Shown here in pieces: positions 7,734-14,329 of a stretch of DNA of 38,580 nucleotides; the stretch's first letter is position 1; every line of letters begins with the position of its first letter. Location of the stretch: IMG/VR virus record IMGVR_UViG_3300042386_000505, positions 1 to 38,580 of that record. One strand, 5' to 3'. The notes under the pieces were generated by a model. It saw only the letters and a list, made by a program, of their open reading frames with translations, was not told the origin of the DNA and ran no database searches. Position numbers and translations under genes: made by a program. The DNA is from a virus.

Positions 7734-8094
7734 GCAACACTTATTAGCATTACTAGGATCACTTGTAGTTTATTTTCAACCAGTTTATAGTATACTATTA
7801 TTAGTAGGATTCTTTGTTACTATGGATACCATAGCTGCAATGACTGCTGCTTATAAACAAGGTGAGCCTATAACATCAAGAAAATTCAGAACTATATTTC
7901 CTAAGTTTATAATATATGGTGTAGCTGTACTAGTATCACATGTTATACAAAGACAGTTTTTTCCAGACGTTCCTGCCACCAAGATTATAGCTGGCTATAT
8001 TGTTTATAGTGAGTTACTTAGTATAGATGAAAATATAGAAAAAATAACTGGACAAAGTATGTTCAGGCTCTTTATTAAAATGCTTAAGAAGTAA
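7720..8094 (+). CDS. Holin, phage_holin_4 (Cp-1)-like
   Basis: The 124-residue protein has hydrophobic helices at about 7-35, 63-80 and 88-100. It contains the (M)DTIAAM.AAYKQGEPITSRKF stretch and the SELLSIDENIEKITG stretch, which I associate with the PF05105 (Cp-1 holin) family (DTxTG..aA.k.g...Sr and ElxSIxENxxxxG). Holins permeabilise the inner membrane to release or activate the lysin. The start is a GTG at 7720 overlapping the previous gene by 14 nt; no better start lies nearby. Its TAA overlaps the next ATG. Confidence 0.62.
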   Translation: MGTIKQHLLALLGSLVVYFQPVYSILLLVGFFVTMDTIAAMTAAYKQGEPITSRKFRTIFPKFIIYGVAVLVSHVIQRQFFPDVPATKIIAGYIVYSELLSIDENIEKITGQSMFRLFIKMLKK

Positions 8095-8621
8095 TGACAG
8101 AAAAAAAATATTCTTTTGACTGGATTAAGGTAAGCCTTATAGCTGCTGTTGTTATAATGTTTGGATTACTAACCAGGCAGTGTGATGATACTAAAGCTGT
8201 AGAAACTGATCATCTTAAAGACAGTCTAAAAACAACTATAAGAAATCAAAATAGAATAGCCGATAGCTTAAAGCTTGTAGCTAATAGTAATGACTCTGTA
8301 AGACTAGAGTACATAACTAAGTGGAGAACTAAGATTAAAACTATAATCCAACATGACTCTATTCCTTGTGATAGCATTCTACCTATGGTTGTAAGCACAT
8401 GTGATTCAATCATTTCAAAAGATAGTATTTATATTAAAGATCTTAGAGACATTATTTATACAGATAGCATAATCATGGATAGTCAAGCTCAGGTAATGGT
8501 CTTAGATTCTATAAAGATTGCTAAGCTAGAGAAAGATGTAACAAAATTAAAGAAACATAGAAAATGGCTGTTTGGTTCAACAGCTGCACTCACAGGCATT
8601 CTGATATTATCTAGAAGATAG
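8094..8621 (+). CDS. Membrane coiled-coil protein, lysis cassette
   Basis: This 175-residue protein has an N-terminal transmembrane segment (about 11-27), a long charged middle with repeated DSI/DSx units (SLKLVANSNDS, CDSIISKDSIYI, TDSIIMDS) and a hydrophobic C-terminal stretch (LFGSTAALTGILIL, about 158-171). It begins at the ATG sharing its A with the TAA of the holin gene. Its topology recalls a second spanin component or a membrane-tethered coiled-coil protein. It ends the lysis block; the stop (TAG) is 3 nt before the tandem promoter. Confidence 0.52.
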   Translation: MTEKKYSFDWIKVSLIAAVVIMFGLLTRQCDDTKAVETDHLKDSLKTTIRNQNRIADSLKLVANSNDSVRLEYITKWRTKIKTIIQHDSIPCDSILPMVVSTCDSIISKDSIYIKDLRDIIYTDSIIMDSQAQVMVLDSIKIAKLEKDVTKLKKHRKWLFGSTAALTGILILSRR

Positions 8622-8624
8622 GAG

Positions 8625-8676
8625 TTAAACTTTTAAAGTATAAATTTGGTAAGTTTAAACTTTAATAGTATATTTG
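8625..8676 (+). promoter_or_regulatory. Tandem duplicated promoter
   Basis: Two related units lie in direct repeat: 8625-8648 ending TAAATTTG and 8655-8676 ending TATATTTG. Each ends in a TAnnTTTG box. The TTTG of the first box (8645-8648) is exactly 20 nt before the second box (8669-8676), so it doubles as its -33 element. A palindrome ACTTTTAAAGT (8629-8639) lies in the first copy. It drives the gene starting at 8698, leaving a leader of under 20 nt. Confidence 0.7.
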
Positions 8677-8697
8677 TTTAAATTTAAAACATATACT

Positions 8698-8964
8698 ATG
8701 GCAAAAGAAACCAACACTGAGCCTCAAGCTGAAAAACTAACATCAGAACAGCTAGAAGCTAACCGCATCAAAGCATTAAACTTTTACAAATTACAAACTG
8801 AATTACTCACTGCACAAGCTGAGTATGAAAAACTAATGGCTGACATTGAGCAATCTCGCGCCAAGAGGATGGAGATGATTATACGTCAAGCACAGATGGC
8901 AAACCCGCCAGAACAACCTGAAGAACCTGAAGAAACTAAAGAAAGAAAACTAAAGAAATCATAA
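8698..8964 (+). CDS. Small coiled-coil protein, 88 aa
   Basis: I place the start at 8698 (MAKETNTE) rather than the ATG at 8674, because the upstream ATG falls inside the TATATTTG promoter box and 8698 has the AAAACATATACT leader. The 88-residue product is almost entirely helical and charged, with LTAQAEYEKLMADIEQSRAK in the centre and a Pro/Glu-rich end (PPEQPEEPEETKERKLKKS). It is the first gene after the tandem promoter. I do not recognise a function; a scaffold-like or regulatory coiled coil is possible. Confidence 0.65.
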   Translation: MAKETNTEPQAEKLTSEQLEANRIKALNFYKLQTELLTAQAEYEKLMADIEQSRAKRMEMIIRQAQMANPPEQPEEPEETKERKLKKS

Positions 8965-8982
8965 TAGTCAAAACAAACCAAC

Positions 8983-9396
8983 ATGGCTAAGTTTAATGTA
9001 GTAGAAAAAAAAATAAGCATGTCTTTGGATGATATTATTAAATTCCAAATTATGCTATACTGCTATACTCATAAGATTGTAATCAGTGAAGCTGACTTAA
9101 CTTGTCTAACATTGCTCGGCCTTAATAAAAAGGCTGAGCTTTCAGACTTTTGTAATGCTTCTTGTGCAGCGGATCAGAGAGATAGAGACACAGAATTACC
9201 TTACCAAAAGGCTATATTCAAAACTCCACAAACTGTAAGAAACTGTATTGCTAAGATGCGTAACTTTAATCTTATAAATAAGGATACATTAAGTCATAGT
9301 AAAATGATTGAATTAAATCCTGAACTGAGTATTCAAGGAGAAGGTAATATATTGTTAAACTTTAAAATGTATCATATTGGTACCCAAGAAAGCTAA
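8983..9396 (+). CDS. Conserved crAss-like phage protein, 137 aa
   Basis: The protein starts with SMSLDDIIKFQIMLYCYTHKI and continues through ADLTCLTLLGLN, a FKTPQTVRNCIAKM.. helix pair and NPELSIQGEGNILLNFKM at the end. I recall this pattern as a conserved protein encoded just before an IHF-like gene in crAss-like and related Bacteroidota phages; its function is unknown to me. The helical TPQTVRNCIAKMRNFNLI segment could be a winged-helix-type DNA-binding part (inference). The leader is AAACAAACCAACATG, one of five AACCAACA leaders in the window. It overlaps the next gene by 20 nt. Confidence 0.62.
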   Translation: MAKFNVVEKKISMSLDDIIKFQIMLYCYTHKIVISEADLTCLTLLGLNKKAELSDFCNASCAADQRDRDTELPYQKAIFKTPQTVRNCIAKMRNFNLINKDTLSHSKMIELNPELSIQGEGNILLNFKMYHIGTQES

Positions 9397-9820
9397 GGAT
9401 TTTAAAAAACCTACAGCTGAAGACTTAGGTTTACCGGAGAATCTAGTAAATGATGTAATTGATTTTTACTGGGCTAAGGTTAGAAAACATATATCAGCTT
9501 TAGATTATGATAACATAAGCATTCCTAATCTAGGAGTTTTTAAAGTTAAGCATTGGAAAATAGATGAAACAGTAGAGAAGTACAAACTTCATATAAGCAG
9601 AATGGAAGGCAAGTTTACAGAGCATATAGTAAAAAGAGATTTAGAAGAAAGAATAGCTAAACTTCATCTGGTTAAAAAATCAGTAGAAGAAACTGAATTA
9701 AAATTTAAAGAAATAAGAGATGCTAGAAATAATAAAAACAATATGGAAGAACAAAGCCCTGATATGGGAGGGCTTTCTAAACAGTCTGATCAAGAAGGAA
9801 CCTGTAGAGAAGATTCATAA
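9377..9820 (+). CDS. IHF/HU-like DNA-binding protein
   Basis: The 147-residue product has an N-terminal helical part and the segment ISIPNLGVFKVKHW (47-60), matching the beta-arm entry of the HU/IHF family (..i.i.glGtF.v..). The C-terminal half is a charged helix. IHF-like proteins are conserved in crAss-like phages and may bend DNA in packaging or virion assembly. The start appears to be TTG at 9377, overlapping the previous gene by 20 nt; no in-frame ATG precedes the HU-like core. Its last 101 nt overlap the next gene in another frame. Confidence 0.65.
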   Translation: MVPKKAKDFKKPTAEDLGLPENLVNDVIDFYWAKVRKHISALDYDNISIPNLGVFKVKHWKIDETVEKYKLHISRMEGKFTEHIVKRDLEERIAKLHLVKKSVEETELKFKEIRDARNNKNNMEEQSPDMGGLSKQSDQEGTCREDS

Positions 9821-10001
9821 TAAAAGAATGAAGATCTGCAGTACTTGCCCAGAACTAGATCCACAAGGATCAAAATGTGTAATCACTGGTACTCAACCTT
9901 GTTGTGGTATTTGTGGTTGTAGCTTAGCTATGAAATTAAGATCTATGGATTCTGAATGTCCACATCCTGATGGTCCTAAATGGAAAGCTGTAGAACTATG
10001 A
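9720..10001 (+). CDS. Cysteine-rich zinc-binding-like protein, 93 aa
   Basis: The 93-residue protein has a helical N-terminus (IWEGFLNSLIKKEPVEKIHN) followed by cysteines C40, C43, C53, C61, C62, C65, C67 and C80 (C-STC, CCGICGC, SEC). This looks like one or two zinc sites; a similar R..IC..C...CGCSL..K.RS...CP pattern is familiar from conserved phage proteins of unknown function. The upstream start at 9720 lies inside the IHF-like gene; a start at Met37 would avoid the overlap but remove the helical part typical of the family, so I keep 9720. It overlaps the following mini-ORF by ATGA. Confidence 0.6.
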   Translation: MLEIIKTIWKNKALIWEGFLNSLIKKEPVEKIHNKRMKICSTCPELDPQGSKCVITGTQPCCGICGCSLAMKLRSMDSECPHPDGPKWKAVEL

Positions 10002-10039
10002 GTAATAAACAGAAAGAAGCAAAAGAATATCACAAATGA
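9998..10039 (+). CDS. Possible 13-codon linker ORF
   Basis: An ATG within the stop of the zinc-binding-like gene (ATGA, 9998-10001) opens a 13-codon frame whose TGA overlaps the ATG of the next gene (ATGA, 10036-10039). It bridges a 34-nt gap exactly. It may keep ribosomes on the message for coupled translation rather than make a functional peptide. Chance is possible. Confidence 0.25.
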   Translation: MSNKQKEAKEYHK

Positions 10040-10233
10040 ACACACAGTATACTCTAAAAGATCCTGTAATAAAGGATGTAAGACAGTTTGCAGAAAACTT
10101 CAGACATCATCTTATTTTAGATAATAAAATAGAGCTAGACGAATTTGAAGGATTAAATAAACTTATAGCATCTGAAGATGCTGAGAGTATTAACTTAGCA
10201 ATAATTATGATGGAGCAAAAGAGTAACAAATGA
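10036..10233 (+). CDS. Hypothetical protein, 65 aa
   Basis: This is a small acidic helical protein (DNKIELDEFEGLNKLIASEDAES) with no membrane segment or motif I recognise. It is embedded in a chain of genes with 4-nt ATGA overlaps on both sides, which supports translation. The next gene encodes a similar helical protein with a KQGKVDLAEQKRIMDMI stretch comparable to its DNKIELDEFEGLNKLI stretch, so the two may be related or work together (weak inference). Confidence 0.55.
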   Translation: MNTQYTLKDPVIKDVRQFAENFRHHLILDNKIELDEFEGLNKLIASEDAESINLAIIMMEQKSNK

Positions 10234-10547
10234 ATATGAACACCTGGATAGCTGAAAGAGAAAAACAACATCTAGCTCAAATAGCTATTGAGACGGAGCG
10301 TCAGCTTATGTGGGGTGATAACTCTTACAAAAGAAATGCGCTTAGGCTAGATCTTGCTGATTTATATAAACAAGGCAAAGTAGATTTAGCAGAGCAAAAA
10401 AGAATTATGGATATGATAGATTCTCCAGCAGGAGAAGATCTAACCTTTGCAGAGATCCTTATAGAAACAATATCAACTCAAAAATCAATTCAACATGTCA
10501 GTAACATTTACAGCGGGAAATCACAAATATCAGAGCTTAGATCCTAA
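10230..10547 (+). CDS. Hypothetical helical protein, 105 aa
   Basis: The 105-residue protein is predicted largely helical and charged (WIAEREKQHLAQIAIETERQ, then YKQGKVDLAEQKRIMDMIDS). Its middle resembles the central part of the preceding 65-residue protein. It overlaps that gene by ATGA and the nuclease gene downstream by 53 nt, an unusually long overlap. I see no motif that gives a function. Confidence 0.52.
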   Translation: MNMNTWIAEREKQHLAQIAIETERQLMWGDNSYKRNALRLDLADLYKQGKVDLAEQKRIMDMIDSPAGEDLTFAEILIETISTQKSIQHVSNIYSGKSQISELRS

Positions 10548-11313
10548 TGAAAGGATAGACTGGGTAAGCGTAACTAGTTTTGTAGGACAGTTCAAGCAAA
10601 AGTTTGATCCTGTTGCCCAATCTATTAAGTCATCTAAAAATAAAAATTCTAAGTGGTTTGGTATAGATCCTAAAAAGATTCAAGAGATCTGGTCAGGTGA
10701 AGGTGATCGTGCAGTAACAGCCGGTTCATGGTATCATGATGAGAGAGAAGCAGACATTACAAGCATTGATACTATTCAGAGATCGGGTGTAGCTGTTGCT
10801 ATTATTAAACCAATTTGGGAAGGTGGAATTAAATATGCACCTAACCAAAGATTGACAGAAGGGATTTATCCTGAACATTTTGTATATTTGAAGTCAGCAG
10901 GTGTGTGTGGACAATCAGATAGAGTTGAGGTAGTAAAAGGTGTAGTAGATGTTATTGATTACAAAACTAATAAAGAAATCAAAAAAAATAGTTTTGTAAA
11001 CTGGGAGGGTAAGTCTCAGAAGATGACTGGGCCTTTATCTCATTTAGATGATTGTAACTTTAACCATTATGCTTTACAATTAAGTACCTATATGTATATT
11101 ATTCTTAAACATAATCCTCAGTATAAAGTTGGAAAGCAAATGCTTCATCATGTTATATTTGAGAAGGATGGTGAGGATGAGTTTGGTTACCCTATTGTAA
11201 AAAAAGATACTTCCGGAAATCCTATTGTGAAGACTGTAGTTCCTTATGAGGTGCCTTATTTGAAATCAGAAGTAATAGCTATGATTGATCATCTTAAAAA
11301 TAACCCAAAATGA
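10495..11313 (+). CDS. PD-(D/E)XK nuclease, RecB/Cas4-like
   Basis: The 272-residue protein contains the core motifs of RecB-type nucleases in order: H81 in GSWYHDEREA, D142 in GQSDRVEVV, D155-Y-K157 in VDVIDYKTNKEI, and the QLSTY (195-199) motif. The beta-strand before DYK and spacing fit the PD-(D/E)XK fold. Genes of this type are known from crAss-like phages. Placed just ahead of terminase it could act in concatemer processing or recombination before packaging, but the exact substrate is unknown. The start at 10495 gives a typical N-terminus (SVTFTAGNHKYQSL) despite the 53-nt overlap upstream. Confidence 0.75.
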   Translation: MSVTFTAGNHKYQSLDPNERIDWVSVTSFVGQFKQKFDPVAQSIKSSKNKNSKWFGIDPKKIQEIWSGEGDRAVTAGSWYHDEREADITSIDTIQRSGVAVAIIKPIWEGGIKYAPNQRLTEGIYPEHFVYLKSAGVCGQSDRVEVVKGVVDVIDYKTNKEIKKNSFVNWEGKSQKMTGPLSHLDDCNFNHYALQLSTYMYIILKHNPQYKVGKQMLHHVIFEKDGEDEFGYPIVKKDTSGNPIVKTVVPYEVPYLKSEVIAMIDHLKNNPK

Positions 11314-11444
11314 GAATACCTAAGATAACTTTTACAACCTTTCCTGGCCTATGTGTAGGAGTAGGTTTTCCATGGACTGATTATAGTGATATGTATATTA
11401 CTATACTGTTTGTAGGTATTCATATTAAATTTAGAAAAAGATGA
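11310..11444 (+). CDS. Small hypothetical protein, 44 aa
   Basis: An ATG overlapping the nuclease stop (ATGA) opens a 44-codon frame that ends by overlapping the next ATG. The product is moderately hydrophobic with a possible short membrane-associating stretch (DMYITILFVGIHI) and a basic end (KFRKR). The perfect overlaps on both sides suggest it is translated. The family is unknown. Confidence 0.42.
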   Translation: MRIPKITFTTFPGLCVGVGFPWTDYSDMYITILFVGIHIKFRKR

Positions 11445-11620
11445 CTATGAGTGAAGATGAATATCAACATAAGGCTTTCTTTGAAAAGAAAAAAGCTGTA
11501 ACAATAAAGGGTGAAAATATAACAGTTACTTTTATACCTGATCCTTTATTTGATGAATCACAAGAAAAGAAACTCTTCTGTGAAGAGATTAAAACCAACA
11601 AAGATGATAAAGCTATTTGA
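11441..11620 (+). CDS. Small hypothetical protein, 59 aa
   Basis: This 59-codon frame overlaps the preceding 44-aa gene by ATGA and the next gene by 17 nt. The product is charged and soluble (MTMSEDEYQHKAFFEKKK, then a beta-like AVTIKGENITVTFIPD). A second in-frame ATG two codons on is an alternative start. No recognised domain; placement in a run of coupled genes supports it. Confidence 0.45.
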   Translation: MTMSEDEYQHKAFFEKKKAVTIKGENITVTFIPDPLFDESQEKKLFCEEIKTNKDDKAI

Positions 11621-12119
11621 TTTACAAAATGGGAAGATTATTCCTACAGAACATTGTTACACTTTAGGATTTCTTAAAGACATTATGGATGCGCATCCTG
11701 CACAACATCTAAGCATATACGCGTATCTCTTTTACATGACCTGTCCTAATCCTGAAATTAATCCATACTTTAATATGCCTATTGATGAGAAGGAGTATAT
11801 TATCTTGCAAGATATTCGCGCAGAATTTAGTCCTGAGGAAGATATGATAATTACAGCATTAGGTAAGTGCACATTGATGTATGAAACCCCTACTGTTAGA
11901 GCCTTCAGAGGTATCAGTGCTATGCTAGATAGATTAGCAAGTTACATGGAGAAGACTCCTGTATCTCATGGACGGGATGGAAACATCAACTCCCTGGTGA
12001 GTGCTGCTAAGAACTTTGATGGAATCCGTAACTCATTTAAAGGAGCTTATAAAGATCTTCAAGAAGAACAACAAACAAGAACTCGCGGTGGTGGAGAACT
12101 AGCTTATGATCAGAAATAA
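11604..12119 (+). CDS. Conserved protein preceding terminase, 171 aa
   Basis: The frame extends upstream to 11550, but I start at the ATG at 11604, which gives MIKLFDLQNGKIIPTEHCY, the N-terminus I recall for this family. Other marks are FYMTCPNPEINPYFN, YETPTVRAFRGI, HGRDGNI and the end RGGGELAYDQ. It is a conserved protein encoded directly before the large terminase gene in crAss-like and related phages. A terminase small-subunit-like role is an inference from position only; no DNA-binding motif is evident. Its TAA overlaps the terminase ATG. Confidence 0.65.
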   Translation: MIKLFDLQNGKIIPTEHCYTLGFLKDIMDAHPAQHLSIYAYLFYMTCPNPEINPYFNMPIDEKEYIILQDIRAEFSPEEDMIITALGKCTLMYETPTVRAFRGISAMLDRLASYMEKTPVSHGRDGNINSLVSAAKNFDGIRNSFKGAYKDLQEEQQTRTRGGGELAYDQK

Positions 12120-14323
12120 TGGATAAATTTTTCTATACAGATATACCCACTTGGGATAATGGTGTTTGGACTACTACCAGTTTTGATACTAGAGAAGAAT
12201 TTAGAGATCTAGTTTTATCTGTATTTAAAGAACCAGGTAAATATGATTTTGATGAAACATCTTTCATATTTAATGAAGAAGCTGCTAAGTATAACGCGCA
12301 AGGATTTTATACACCAGCTCCTGTAAGAAGTAAAGATTATATTACTTATTGGGATGAGATGAATGCGCGATGTAGAAAAGGTGTGATCTTTAAGAATAAG
12401 AAGAAGACCTGGTACCTCACGCGTGAGTACTATATGTGGATAAACTTCCTACCTATCAACAACAAAGAAATAAGAAAGTTTGCTTTCCCTGATATACGCG
12501 ATGCTCAATATCACTTAGCTCTTTATGAGATCTTAGCTGAATTGTTTTATAAGCATGCTGCTATTCTTAAGAAACGGCAGATAGCCTCTTCGTATTTTCA
12601 TGCAGCTAAACTGATTAACCAGATCTGGTTTGAACAAACTCCTATTCTAAAAATGGGAGCAAGTCTTAAAGCTTATGTACAAGATACTTGGAGATTTTTA
12701 GCAGAGTATAGAAACTTCTTAGATGAGAATACAGCTTGGTACCGGCCTATGAATCCAGGTAAGGTTCTTGACTGGCAACAACAAATTGAAACAACTATTC
12801 CAGGAACTACAAGAAAAACCTTAAGAGGTTTAAAAGGTGTTATTAAAGGAACATCCTTTGAGCAAGATCCAACAGCCGGTGTAGGTGGACCCTGTACTTA
12901 TTTCTTTCATGAAGAAGCCGGGATTGCTCCGGACATGATGTTTACTTATGGATACATGAAGCCTGCTTTGAAATCAGGTATGATTACAACTGGTACTTTT
13001 ATAGCAGCTGGATCCGTGGGTGACTTAGAACAGTGTGAGCCTTTAAGAAAAATGATTCAGACTCCTGAGGCTAATGAGATATTTTATGTTAACTCTAATC
13101 TTCTAGATGAGAGAGGGACGGTAGGAAGAACTGGTTTATTTATTCCAGAGCAGTGGTCAATGCCACCTTGTGTAGATAAGTTTGGTAACTCTGAAGTAGA
13201 AAAGGCTCTTGTAATGCTTGATGAATATTTTGCTAAAATTAAAAAAGATTTAGCACCTGAGGATTATCAATTAGAAGTATCTCAGCATCCGCGCAATATT
13301 GAAGAGGCCTTTGCAACAAGAAGTGTATCCTTATTTCCTAGTCATTTAGTTGCTGCTCAGAAGAGAAGAATTGAAGATAAAGAATACCATACAGAATTTA
13401 TAGATTTATCTAGGAATGCGCAAGGTGTATGGGTTATAGAAAAAAGTAAAAAGCTTCCTGTATCAAAGTTTCCAGTAGAGAAGAATGCTGAAGATAAAAG
13501 TGGTGTAATTGTAATGTATGAAAAACCAGATTTAAAGGCTGAGTGGGGTACATACTATGCATCTATAGATCCCGTGTCACAAGGTAAAACTACAACATCA
13601 GAATCCTTATGCTCTATCTTTATTTATAAGATTCCTATTGAAGTAACTAGACAAGATGGTGTAGATGTATCTACATACATAGAACAAGATAAAATTGTAG
13701 CCAGCTGGTGTGGAAGATTTGATGATATCAATGAGACTCATAAAAGATTAGAGAACATGATTGAATGGTATAATGCCTGGACCCTTGTTGAGAGCAACGT
13801 CCCCGGCTTTATAACTCACATGATCAAGCAAAAAAAACAAAAGTATTTAGTTCCCAAGAGTCAGATTACTTTCAGAAAAGACATTGATAATGTTCAAACT
13901 TATCACCAGGAGTATGGATGGAGAAATACTGGAACAATATTCCGGGCCCACATCTTACCTTACCTAATAGACTTTTGTAAAGAAGTTTTAGAAGAAGTAA
14001 CCACAGATGAAGGTAAGGTAGTTAAAGTAGTTTATGGTATTGAGAGAATTCCTGATAAGATGGTTATGGTTGAGATGCAACAATACAGGGAAGGACTCAA
14101 TGTAGATAGATTAATTGCACTAGGAGCTCTCATAGCTTTTGCAAAAGTTCAAGAAGCAAATAGAGGTATCAAAAAGAGATTAGATACTACTGATAAAAAA
14201 GACTTGTCCAAATCAGAAAATTTATATAAATTTACTAACAATCCCTTCAGGCATATTGGAGGGGGTAGTAAAGTTATGAATGATGCTAAACCAGTCAGAA
14301 ATCCTTTTAAAAATATAAGATAA
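12119..14323 (+). CDS. terL: Terminase large subunit
   Basis: The 734-residue protein has the packaging ATPase plus RNase H-like nuclease layout. KKRQIASSY (151-159) sits where the Walker A-like loop is expected, and TYFFHEEAG (260-268) is a Walker B/catalytic Glu motif. The nuclease half starts with YYASIDPVSQGKTTTSES, whose Asp near residue 484 is the first metal ligand. The length and this SIDPVSQGKTT signature fit crAss-like TerL. TerL cuts concatemers and pumps DNA through the portal encoded next door. The C-terminal about 50 residues are basic and low in structure. The Walker A loop is non-canonical, which is common in this lineage. Confidence 0.9.
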   Translation: MDKFFYTDIPTWDNGVWTTTSFDTREEFRDLVLSVFKEPGKYDFDETSFIFNEEAAKYNAQGFYTPAPVRSKDYITYWDEMNARCRKGVIFKNKKKTWYLTREYYMWINFLPINNKEIRKFAFPDIRDAQYHLALYEILAELFYKHAAILKKRQIASSYFHAAKLINQIWFEQTPILKMGASLKAYVQDTWRFLAEYRNFLDENTAWYRPMNPGKVLDWQQQIETTIPGTTRKTLRGLKGVIKGTSFEQDPTAGVGGPCTYFFHEEAGIAPDMMFTYGYMKPALKSGMITTGTFIAAGSVGDLEQCEPLRKMIQTPEANEIFYVNSNLLDERGTVGRTGLFIPEQWSMPPCVDKFGNSEVEKALVMLDEYFAKIKKDLAPEDYQLEVSQHPRNIEEAFATRSVSLFPSHLVAAQKRRIEDKEYHTEFIDLSRNAQGVWVIEKSKKLPVSKFPVEKNAEDKSGVIVMYEKPDLKAEWGTYYASIDPVSQGKTTTSESLCSIFIYKIPIEVTRQDGVDVSTYIEQDKIVASWCGRFDDINETHKRLENMIEWYNAWTLVESNVPGFITHMIKQKKQKYLVPKSQITFRKDIDNVQTYHQEYGWRNTGTIFRAHILPYLIDFCKEVLEEVTTDEGKVVKVVYGIERIPDKMVMVEMQQYREGLNVDRLIALGALIAFAKVQEANRGIKKRLDTTDKKDLSKSENLYKFTNNPFRHIGGGSKVMNDAKPVRNPFKNIR

Positions 14324-14329
14324 TATACC

